Source: Alcanivorax sp. 24 (GTDB taxonomy: Bacteria > Pseudomonadota > Gammaproteobacteria > Pseudomonadales > Alcanivoracaceae). Taken from it: a stretch of 64,000 nucleotides of DNA. The DNA lies in contig NZ_SNUA01000007.1 of assembly GCF_004360225.1 (NCBI RefSeq), positions 124,001 to 188,000 of the forward strand, written 5' to 3'. Under the pieces are notes generated by a model. The model worked only from the letters and a program-made list of their open reading frames with translations, was not told where the DNA came from and ran no database searches. The position numbers were made by a program, and so were the translations under genes. Positions 24,986 to 35,500 of the stretch are shown one piece after another. Position 1 is the stretch's first letter. Each line of letters begins with the position of its first letter.

Positions 24986-25539
24986 GATTGCGTCGGCCTT
25001 TTTTGTCTGGGCCCGTAACGTGGGGAGTAATCCCGTTCCAACCGTTCGCAACAATGCTGTAATCCGGCGCGCAGCTCTTTTTCCACGGTGCGCAGGGATA
25101 CACCGAAACGCTCGGCGATTTCCGCGTGCGGCGTGTCCTCGATACGCGCGGCGGTGACGATGGCGCGGCGGCGCCGTGGCAGTTCCGCCAGGGCTCTGCG
25201 GAATATCCGGATCTCCTGTTCACCGAGTGCTTCACGGGCGGGGTCGGCCAGTTCATCCGCCATCTGATAGAGATCTTCCACTTCGTCCAATGTCATCACC
25301 CGGGCGTGTTTGCGGCGTTGCTCTTCCGCCACGTTCATGGCGATGCGAAAAAGGTAGGCGGCGGGGTGATGAACACGGGTGCCCTCCTGCATACGTTCGA
25401 TGCGCAACCAGGTTTCCTGCAAGGCGTCCTCCGCCAGTTGATGGGAACCCAGGCGGCTGGAGAGGCGCTGACGGAACTCGTCGTAACGTTGCACCAGCAG
25501 ATCGTGCAGCGACTGGTGCGGGATGTCGGCGGTGCTCAT
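24982..25539 (-). CDS. ECF sigma factor, FecI-like (VreI-like)
   Basis: The 185-residue protein has sigma region 2 (YDEFRQRLSSRLGSHQLAEDALQETWLRIERMQ; PAAYLFRIAMNVAEEQRRKHAR) and region 4 (ALAELPRRRRAIVTAARIEDTPHAEIAERFGVSLRTVEKELRAGLQHC). This is the FecI-type group, paired with a FecR protein. The ATG at 25539 overlaps the stop of the upstream STN gene (ATGA), and its own stop overlaps fecR, so the three genes are one tightly coupled unit. The order STN protein, sigma, anti-sigma matches VreA-VreI-VreR of P. aeruginosa (from memory). Expected targets are the flanking tpsA and tpsB promoters. Confidence 0.94.
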   Translation of the reverse strand: MSTADIPHQSLHDLLVQRYDEFRQRLSSRLGSHQLAEDALQETWLRIERMQEGTRVHHPAAYLFRIAMNVAEEQRRKHARVMTLDEVEDLYQMADELADPAREALGEQEIRIFRRALAELPRRRRAIVTAARIEDTPHAEIAERFGVSLRTVEKELRAGLQHCCERLERDYSPRYGPRQKRPTQS

Positions 25540-26291
25540 TCCCTGGATTCTCCTTGGCAGGATGGTGTGCCCGGGTGGAGTAGCAGTGTGATCGGCTGCG
25601 GCATGCCCGGCGGCGGTGGCGGCAGGGTCAGATCCTTGAAACTGGCGTGGACGTTTTTCCCCCACCGTGCCTCGGCATCGCTGTCCGGAAAGTGCATCCG
25701 GGTGATCCGGCCTTGAGGGTCGGCCCACAATTGCACCACCAGGCGAAAACGTCCCAGTTGTTCCGGTCGATGGCGACACAGACTGGTGATCACTGATTGT
25801 TGCAGTGAGCGGGCATAGGCGGGCGGCACCGAGGAGCGGACCTTGGGCGGGACGTTTTCGGTGGTGTCGTGCTGGTCCGGTATCAGCGTCAGGGCGGAAT
25901 CGGTCAGCCGGCGGCTGGTCAGCCCGGTACCGTTCAGCAACAGCGTCAGCGCCTGATCCGGAGCGAAATGACCTCGTACGGCGCTGGCGGTTTTGTCCTG
26001 GATGCGATCACTGGTAACCAAGATCGATATCCCCGTTTGCTCACTGAAAGTCTCCAGCGACAGCGGTAAAGGCTGCGCGGGAAGATCAAAAAAGGGGGCG
26101 CCTTCATTGGCGTGGCCGGTCAGGGTCGATGCCAGCATCAGTCCTGTCCCCACCCGTCGCAACAAACGGAGAACGGAGCTCCAGTTGGCGAAAGAGGCGG
26201 TGATCGTCACGGGAAAGACGGCACTGGCATGGTCACCTGTAGACACTGCATCCGGGTCTTGAACCGGCGGATTCAATCCGTGCTCCACCAT
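25536..26291 (-). CDS. STN-domain signalling protein with TonB-C-like tail and no barrel (VreA-like)
   Basis: The frame gives about 251 residues from ATG 26291. A hydrophobic export segment (VLRLLRRVGTGLMLASTLTGHA) is followed by an STN domain (FFDLPAQPLPLSLETFSEQTGISILVTSDRIQDKTASAVRGHFAPDQALTLLLNGTGL), the signalling domain found at the N-terminus of FecA/FpvA-type receptors. Instead of a plug and barrel, the rest resembles a TonB C-terminal domain (RFRLVVQLWADPQGRITRMHFPDSDAEARWG...PITLLLHPG). It should signal from the periplasm to the FecR protein. The start is uncertain: a GTG at 26210 would give a more usual signal peptide, and an ATG at 26414 is less likely. No good ribosome site marks any of them. 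Confidence 0.8.
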   Translation of the reverse strand: MVEHGLNPPVQDPDAVSTGDHASAVFPVTITASFANWSSVLRLLRRVGTGLMLASTLTGHANEGAPFFDLPAQPLPLSLETFSEQTGISILVTSDRIQDKTASAVRGHFAPDQALTLLLNGTGLTSRRLTDSALTLIPDQHDTTENVPPKVRSSVPPAYARSLQQSVITSLCRHRPEQLGRFRLVVQLWADPQGRITRMHFPDSDAEARWGKNVHASFKDLTLPPPPPGMPQPITLLLHPGTPSCQGESRE

Positions 26292-26302
26292 GCAGGCTCT
26301 GT

Positions 26303-26320
26303 GTGTCAAATCCGTGTCGT
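26303..26320 (+). promoter_or_regulatory. Pho-box-like direct repeat between the STN gene and tpsA
   Basis: GTGTCAAATCCGTGTCGT consists of two 7-mers, GTGTCAA and GTGTCGT, spaced 11 bp apart. They match CTGTCAT-N4-CTGTCAT, the PhoB consensus, at 10 of 14 positions. It faces tpsA and lies 45-60 bases before the shared 11-mer at 26365. PhoB control would fit the phosphate theme of the locus. It is a partial match and needs binding data. Confidence 0.4.
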
Positions 26321-26364
26321 TGGTTGTAGAACCCGACACTGCCTGGATTGTGCCCCTTGATGAA

Positions 26365-26375
26365 CTTTCCGTGAA
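26365..26375 (+). promoter_or_regulatory. 11-mer CTTTCCGTGAA in the tpsA leader
   Basis: This is identical to 14500-14510 in the tpsB leader. Here it is followed by AAAAACGG, and CCGT/ACGG can pair around it. It is a candidate -35 region for the locus-encoded ECF sigma. Confidence 0.35.
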
Positions 26376-26570
26376 AAAACGGCGGTCGTGGGGCGGGCCG
26401 ATCATCTTTCTCACAAAGACCGTTCACGCTGGAGCCGATGCCGCGCCGGGGGCCGTTGGGGTTGTGCCGTGGCCGCCGTCGGTAGCGTGTAGGGATGCGG
26501 GGCGCGCCCGTCGCGCGCACCGCCATCGCCTTGGTGGTCGTCCACAGCCGTTGTTGAGAGCGCCTATTTC

Positions 26571-29500
26571 ATGCTGACCAAAAACACCAGACCGGCCCGC
26601 CGCACTCCGGTACGTTCCGTGATTTCCCGCAAGCCTCTGGCCCTGGCCGTGGCCTCGATTCTGGCGGTGGGTGCCGGGCAGGCCGAGGCCAGCAGCCCGC
26701 GCCCGTTCAGCCCGGAGTGGTTCGCCGCCGCCCGTGGCGCCGCGGCGCAGAACCGCGCCAATACCGCTCCGACTGCCCGGCCTCTGGCCCAGCAACGGCA
26801 GGCCCGCGAACGCTTGCAGCACTCGATCAACAATGTCGGCCGCACCGCCGCTGCCGTGGCCGCCCAGAGAGCGGCGCAGGAAGCGGCCCGCAAGGCTGCC
26901 CAACAGGCCGCGTCGAACATTCCCAACGGCCTCGGAGAAGGCGGCCTCAAGGTCGATGTGAACCCGGACACCGCCGGCTGGCTCAACGCCAAGGATCCGA
27001 CCCAGACCACCAAGGACGGCCACACCACCGTCCGCATCGAACAAACCGCCGACAAGGCCATCCTCAACTGGGAGACCTTCAACGTCGGCCGTGACACCAC
27101 CGTGGACTTCGATCAGCAGGCCAATTGGGCGGCGCTGAACCGGGTCAACGACCCCAACGCCCGCCCCAGTCAGATCCAGGGGCGGATCCAGGGCGACGGC
27201 ACGGTGATGATCGTCAACCGCAATGGCGTGGTGTTCAGCGGCTCAAGCCAGGTCAATGTGCGCAACCTGGTGGCCGCCGCCGCCGACATCAGCGACCAGC
27301 AGTTCACCGAACGCGGTTTGTACGTGGACACCAACGGCTCCCAGCCCACCTTCACCGACGCCGCCGGCAATGTGACGGTGGACGCCGGGGCCCGCATCAC
27401 CACCCACGAACCGGAATCGGTGACCCAGGGCGGCGGCTATGTGCTGCTGATGGGCCGGGAGGTGAACAACGCCGGGGAAATCACCACCCGCCGGGGCCAG
27501 ACCACCCTGGCCGCCGGTGAGGACTTCTACATCCGCAAGGGCGCGGGCACCGAAGCCAACCAGGCCTCCACCACCCGTGGCAACGAAGTGGCCAGCACCT
27601 GGGAAGCCGGCAGCGACGCCGGCACCGTCACCAATGAAGGCCTGATCGTGGCGCGGGAAGGGGACATCACCCTCACCGGTCACGACGTGCGCCAACAGGG
27701 CGTGGCCATGGCCACCACCACGGTGAACACCCGGGGTACCGTTCATCTGCTCAACTCGGCCAGCGACACCGAAGGCAAAGTGACCCTGGGCGAGGGGACG
27801 GTGACCACGGTGGTGATCGAGGACGATGGCGAGACCGCCCTGGACAATCAGCGTGACGCCTTGATCGAGTCGTCGGCGGAACTGGATGGCCTGCGCGATG
27901 ACATGATCACCGGCGCCTTCGACAACATCGGCCTGATGGCCGACCGCCGCGACCAGTCCCGGGTGGAAATCGTCTCCGGCGGCGATGTGGTGTTCGAGAA
28001 GGATTCCCTGACCCTGGCCACCGGCGGCCAGATCGCCGTGGACGCTGGCCGCCGCACCCAGCTGAACGCGGGCTCGGAACTGGACGTGTCCGGCTCCGTG
28101 GGTGTGAAGGTGGCGATGGAATCCAACAATGTCCTGATCAACGTGCAGGGTAATGAGCAGCGGGATTCGCCGGATAACCGCGACAACGGTGGGCTCAACA
28201 ACGGTGACGTCTGGGTTGATCGGCGCAACCTGATCTTCGTGCCCGCCGGCACTGGCGGCTACGAAACGGATCGGTGGTATACCGCCGGTGGTCTGCTGGA
28301 AGTGAGTGGCTATCTGGATACCCAGGGCCACGGCATCGGGGAATGGTCGGCGGCGGGCGGCACCGTGCTGCTCGGCGGCAGTGAAGTGGTGACCCAGACC
28401 GGCTCGTCGGTGAACCTGTCCGGCGGTACCCTTGATGTGCAGACCGGCTATATCGCCAAAACCTGGCTCAAAGGCGCCAACGGCAGATTGTATGACGCCG
28501 CCACCGCCCCGGCGAGCATGCTTTACACGGGCATCTATCAGGGCTATGAACGGGTCAGCGAACGCTGGGGGCAAACCGACGCCTGGCGCAATCCGCTGAT
28601 CGCGCCGGAGCGTCAACTGGAAAACGGCTACACCGTGGGCCGCGACGCCGGCACCCTGATCATCAACGCCCCCACCGCCGTGCTGGAGGGCGACATCGTC
28701 GCCGAAGTGTTCCAGGGCGAGCGCCAGAACCAGGCCCAGGACGCCGGGCGGGACAGCTACCAGCAAGCGCAGAACCGGGTGGCCCGCCGCGGCCGCCTGG
28801 CGGTGGGGGAGTACGGCCAGTACGGCCTGGAAAACGCCTACGGCAGCGACATCCGCATCGGTGATTTCGACGACATCAGCGAACAGCTCACCCTGGAATC
28901 CGACCTCAGCGAACGGCTCAACACCGTCTGGCTGGACGCTGGTCGTTTGAATGAACAGCGCCTCGGTGGCCTGGATCTGGTGTCTGGTGGCAGCATTTCG
29001 GTGGAGAGTGATCTGACTCTGGCAGAGGGTGGGCAGTTGCGTCTGGTGTCCGGGCAGGTGGAGGTGGATGCCTCCGTCACCGCCCGGGGCGGGGATACTG
29101 CGCTGACCAATATATTGATGCCTGCCGGCACCAGTCTCACTCCGATAGCGTTCACCGATGAGGACGGAAACAGCGAATTGCGTCTGACCGAAAACGGCCA
29201 GTTGGACGCCCGTGGCCTGTGGAGCAATGGCCTGTTGGAAAGCGGTGAGAACTGGAAGCAGGCCTATGTGGATGGCGGCGATGTCACCATCGAAGGCACT
29301 CAAGATGTCACCCTCGCTGAAGGCAGCCTGATTGATGTGTCTTCCGGGGCTGCCTTGAAGGCGGATGGAGAACTGCTGGGAGGGCGTGGCGGTGATATCA
29401 CGCTTGGGGCGAACGTTCCCCTCACCACAAGTTCCGGTTCAGCCAGTCCCGGTGGCGGTACGCTGGTCCTGGATGGAGAACTGCGCAGCTACGGGGTTGC

Positions 29501-32500
29501 TGGCGGTGGCGAGCTGATATTGGAGACCGGCCAGGCCGTGGTGATTGGCGACGGGGGCCTGGAGACCAATGGTGTTCTACAGGCCGGCGAAACCGCGCCT
29601 GTGGACCTGACGCTGATAGAGGACCTGGTGGTCCGGGAAGGGCAGCCGCTGCCTCTGGATTACAGTTACGAGAGGACATCGGCGGCGCCGGGAGAGCCCG
29701 TCGGAGATGGTGAGCTTGAGGTCTCCATGTCGGATCCTCTCGTCACCGGGGCGGATTGGGTCGTTCCCGACGCGGAACACGGTACTTTCTATGTTACCTA
29801 CCAGTCTCCTGCGGGAGGGTATCAGGTGGCATACTCTGGGGCTATCGTGCCGGCGGGCTCTTCGATTATCGCCAAAACCCCATCGAATCTTGGGGCGTGG
29901 GCTGCGGATTACGTGGTACCGGCGGACGTATTCCCCAATGGTGTACCGCTGGTGCCCAGTGCATCGGTGGTTGAGGCCGGATCGCCCGCGCCGTTTGATA
30001 TCACTATTGAGGCTGGTTCCGTCCTGGCGAGTGGTACGAGCTTGCCCTCAGATGTCCGGGTAAAGGAAGTGCTGGTGCTGAACGAAGCCGATTTCCAGCG
30101 TGGCTTCTCCAGCTACGATATCAACGGGCATCAAGGGGTGTTGGTTAGCAAAGAGACCGAGATTGACGTCACCATGCCGGTGTTGCGTCTGGCCGAGGGC
30201 GCTTTCCAGGCCTCCGCCTATGACGAGGCGTTGGAAACCTGGCAGCCGGAACTGTTCCTGGAACGCCCTCTGGACGGAGAGCTGGAACAACGCGGCGGCG
30301 CCAGCCTGGCCCTGCGCTCCGATCTCAATGGCCTGGGCGGGGCCATCACGGTGGCGGAGGGCGCTCGCCTGGAGGTGGATCCGGGCCAGTCGCTGCTGCT
30401 TTCCGGCCGTAATCAACTTACCGTGGACGGAACACTGCGGGCACAAAGCGGTATCATTCAGGTGGTCTCTTCCTTCCTGACCATTGGACCCGCGAGCGGT
30501 TCGGAAGACCGGATCGAGATCGGTGAAAACGCGGTGCTGGATGCCTCCGGCTTGGCCTATACCGCCACGGACGCCCGGGGCCGTCGCTACGGCACCGTGC
30601 TTGGGGGCGGCGAGGTCGTGCTGGGAGCCGGTGCTCCGGACGATTTCGGTGACTCCAACCTTTATGACACCAGCAATCTCTTTGTGGTGGTGCGTGAAGG
30701 CGCGTTGATCGATGTGTCCGGCGCCAGTGCCGGCCTGGACCTGGGTCAAGCCAATCCCTCCGCGGTGGCCAGCGACGGCGGCTCCCTGGCCATGCGTTCC
30801 AGTTCCGGGATTTATTTCGATGGCGAACTGCGTGCCGGCGCCGGTGGCACGAATGCATCGGGAGGCGGCCTGGAAGTGCTGCTGGAAGGTACTCTGACAA
30901 CTACCCCGCAGGCTACCGAAGAGGGTTCGGTGCTGCGTAATATCACGCTCACCCAGGCGGATACCGGCTCCGGTTACGACGATGAAAATCTGGCCTATGG
31001 CCAGGCCCGCTTTTCCGTTGACGCTTTGCAGGATTCGGGCATCGACCACCTGAGCCTGTGGGCCCGGGACGCTATTCTGTTCGATGGCGACGTGGACCTG
31101 GCACTGGGGGGCAGCCTGTCGCTTACCGCCGTCACCTTGGCCACCTCCGATCATGCCGCCAGAGAGGTGCGGTTGGCCGCTCCCCATGTGCATCTGGCTG
31201 GACGAGTAAATCTCCCTAACCCTCTGGGAGGTGGTGACAGCGGTGTCAGCCCCTACCTTCAATTCGACAACAATGCGCCGCTCGCGGAGGGCGACAGCCA
31301 ACTGAGCGTGGAGGCGGCGCTGATCGATCTCGGTGAAGGGGTGCTGACCTTCGGCGCCCGGGGCAGCCATGACACTCCCAATGGCGCCACCCTGGTGGAA
31401 TTGCCGGGCTTCGCCGATATCACCCTGACCAGCACCGGGGATATCCGCCTCACTGGCGCTGATCTGGTGGCGACGGAGGCGCTGACCTTCATCAGCCAGC
31501 GTCTGTACCCCACCACCCACAGCGGTAACCGCATCCGGGTGGGGCTTGGCGATGCCGGCATCAACGGTGGTCCGCTGGAGGACGCGGTACTGCGTTTCCG
31601 CTACTACGACGAGGAACGGGCGAGGGAGCAGGCGCCGCCGCTTTCCGTCTATGGTTACCTGTCCATGGAGGCCCCCGTCATCGATCAGGGGGGGGCGCTG
31701 TACGCTCCGCTGGGAGGCATCGCGTTTTCGCGCTCTCACGGGAATCAGGGCGGCCCCGACAGCAATTACCCCACGGACCTTTATGGCGGCATAGCTCCCC
31801 TATCCATTCAGAATCTGGAGATGGACGTGCTGTTGCGCCGGGGCAGCCTGACCTCGGTGAGCGCGGCCGGTCTGGTGCTGCCCTACGGCCATCTGGAAGG
31901 GGAGAGCTATTACTACAATGGCACCGAGGTTCGCTATGACGTAGCGGGGAACAGAGGAACCGAACAGAAGCAGCGCACCGCCACGGGCATCCATTTCGCT
32001 GCTGCCACGTTCGAGGCCGAGGACGGCGCGGTGATCGACGTCAGCGCCGGCGGCGAGCTGCGCGGCGTGGGGTTCACCACGGGGCGCGGCGGCTCCGTGG
32101 ATATTCTCAATACCGCCCTGGCCAATGCCGCCCCCTGGCACGCCGGTGAGGCGGATGCCCAGGTCTACGCCATTGTGCCCGGTTTGAGCGATAGCCAGGC
32201 GCCTCTCGACCCGGCACTGGGAAGTCATTCCAAAGTGGGGCAACGGATCACCATCGGCGATGGCGTGCCTGGCCTGCCGGCGGGCACCTATACCCTGTTG
32301 CCGGCGGAATACGCCCTGATGCCCGGCGGCTACCGGGTGGAGTTGGGCCGCGACATGGCCCGTTATGATACGGGCATCGTGGCCAGCCCGGCAGCGGGTC
32401 TGTATCGCGCTCCGGTGAATACGGTCAACGGCCTGAGCGGGGTCTCGGGTTCGGCGCCTCTGTGGGCCACGGTTATGTCCGGTGATGCCGTGCGCCGCTA

Positions 32501-35500
32501 TGGTGACTACAACGAAACCACCTTGAGCGAATGGGTGACGAATACGCTGGCGCAATTCGGTGATACCCGTTTAATGGGCCCCTTGTTGCCGGAAGATGTG
32601 CGGCCGCTCAGCTTTGATTTTCGCTATGCCGCCAGCGGCGATGACCGGGTGTTCTCCTTCAACGGGGAACTGCGCAACACCCAGGTGGAAGATGGTCGTG
32701 GCGGTATGGTGGCGCTGTATGGCAAGGATCTGGAAGTGGTGGCCGCCACCGGCGAGCGTGACGAGGCGGACAGCGGTTACATCACCTTTCTGGACGAGGA
32801 TCTGAACCATCTCGGCGCCACTGTGCTGGGGGTTGGTGTTAATAGGGATGCAAGCAGGCCAAGCGCCTCCGGCAAGACGGTGATTCGTTCCGGCGCCACC
32901 TTACGGGCCGGTTCCTTGCTGGTTGGCGGGTCGGGACAGGGTGCCGTGGTGGTGGAATCCGGCGCGGTGCTCGACAGCCGTGGTCAGGGCCAGGCCGGCT
33001 GGAGCGCCGACAACGGTTTTCTTATTTCCCCGCTCGCCGATGTGGCTCTGTTGACGGTGAGCAACGACAGGATGCAGTTCGGCGCCGCCAGCGGCAACGG
33101 CACCATCCGTATTGAGGACGGTGCCGGCTTGTACGGCGAGGGCACCTTGGCCCTGTCCGCTCCGGGTGGCCTGGAGATCGGCGATATCAGCCTGGCCGCC
33201 AGCGATCTGCTGCTGTCCATGGAGGACATCAATATCGGTGAGGACGCCGCCTTGGCGGCGGCTGAGGCCCAGGGGGTACTCTCCGGTGGATGGCAATTGA
33301 ACCAGAGCACGTTGGATGGCCTTTTGGCGCTGGGTGAGCTAGACAGTCTCAGCTTGCAGGCTTCCGATTCCATCAATTTCATTGGTTCGGTCTCCCTGGA
33401 CACCTACGATGACAGTGGTGAGTCCCAGGCCAATCTGCGTTTTATCGGACCGGCCATTTATGGCCTCGGTGGGGACGGCGACACCGCCACCATCCGCACC
33501 GATCAGTTTATCTGGAGTGGCTTGGGGTATACCTCCGGTCGCGAAGGGTCGGCGGAATTCGAAGCCGGCTCGGTGGCGCCCGGCGAGGTAATCGCCGGCG
33601 GCGCGGGTACGGGCACAGGCGCTTTCCGGGTGGAAGCCAACGAAGTCATGTTCGGCTTCAACGGCCTGGTGGGCGACCAGAGCGCCAACGCCACCCTGGA
33701 ACGTCTGATGCTCGGTTTCAACGACGTTACCTTCGGAGCCCAGGACCGTATTACCAGCGATCTGTACGGCGGCCTGTCCGTTTACCAGCAAAAGAACAGT
33801 GACGATACCTTCAGCGGCGGCAACCTGACCCTGAGCGCCCCGGTGCTTACCGGCCAGGCCGGTTCCGAAATGGCCTACCGTACCGGCGGTAATCTGCTGG
33901 TGAGCCGTCCCGACAATGCCGCCGCTGCGGCCCCGGCGGACCTGGACCTGGGTGCGCAACTGAGTCTGGAGGGCAATAGCGTTCGTGTGGAGGGCAGCAT
34001 CATTGCCCCCAGCGGCAAGGTGGCCATCGAGTCCACCGAGGATCTGCTGCTGGCCGACGGCAGCCTGATCAACGTGGCTGGCCGGGCGGTGGAGTTCTTC
34101 GATGTCACCAAATACAGCTTCGGTGGCGCGATCAGCCTGGAAAGCGCTGAAGGCAGTATCCAGCAGTCGGCGGGAAGCCGCATTGATGTGTCCGCACCAT
34201 ACAGCGATGCCGGCAAGCTGGAAGCCTCCGCCGCCAACGGCACCGTGGATCTGGCCGGAGAACTGGTCGCCCGTAACCCCGAGGAGGATCCGGAAGGGGA
34301 GGGCGAAGGCGGCACCATCCGCATCAAGGCCAATACCCTGCCCGGTTTCGTGGCGCTCAACCAACGCCTCACCGACGGCGGCTTTGATTACCTGCGCGGC
34401 TTCGAGACCAATGAAGGCGACCTGACTCTGGGTGAAGAAGTCCGCGCCCGCCATATCGAGGCCACCGCCAACGGCGGTGACCTGATCGTCAACGGCAATC
34501 TACGCGCCGGTGGTGACTACGCCGGCAGTATTTACCTGGCCGCCGCCAATGATCTGCGGGTTACCAATGGATCGACCCTGGATGCCAGCGGCGAGCAACT
34601 CAAACTGGATAGCTATGGCGACCCCATCGAGGGCAGCAACCGCGCCATTATCAACCTGACCAGCCGGGATGGCCGTCTGGTGCTGGGTGATAACGTGACG
34701 TTGGATGTGAGCGCGGGCGGTGAAGCCCGTGGCACCATCGATCTGAATGCGCGCCGTCTGGACGATCCCTCTGAAACATCGGCAACCGGCAACGACGTGG
34801 CGGTGGATGCCGGCACTGGCCTGACGGTGAACGGCGCCAAGCGGGTGTCGGTGAACGGATTCTGGACCTACGATGATGCTCCGGACGATCCGGATGCCGA
34901 TCCGGAGGGGCCGGCTGCGCAGCGTGTTGATCAGGAATATCTGGATCGGATCCACGAAGACAGCAAGGGCTTTGTCAACGCGGCTCTGGCCAACGACGCG
35001 CTGCAACAGCGTCTGGCTGGCCTGAAAGAGGCCGCTGGCGAGGCGTTCTCCCTGCGTCCCGGTGTGGAGATCGTCTCCGCCACCGAGGACGGCAATCTGC
35101 GTATTGATGGTGACCTGGATTTCTCCGGATACCGCTATGGGCCGGATGTGGATGCCGCCGTGCATGGCAGTGGTACCGCTGGCGTATTCGTGATGCGCGC
35201 CGGAGGCGATCTGGAAGTCAACGGCAGTGTCACGGACGGCTTTTATCTGCCACCGAATACACCGGACAGCAGTTACTACATTGATCTGAGTAATACGTTG
35301 TTAAGGGATGAGGCGGTGACCTTGCCGGTGGAGGCGGAGTTGGCAGCGGGCTGGAATATGCAAAATGTTTACAGGGAGGGTGGCTCTTTGCCTTTCAACT
35401 TGACGGTCAGTGGCCAATATTTCCAGGTTAGCTCGGGAACGGTATTGCCACTGGATGTGACGGTTACCCGTAGTGAACCAACTCTTTGGAACATGGAATT

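Noticed and set aside
27243-31739. Antisense frames of 686 and 563 codons opposite tpsA, and one of 749 codons at 43760-46009
   Set aside because: The sense strand has clear domain content, while the antisense strings are low-complexity His/Gln/Gly-rich shadows.
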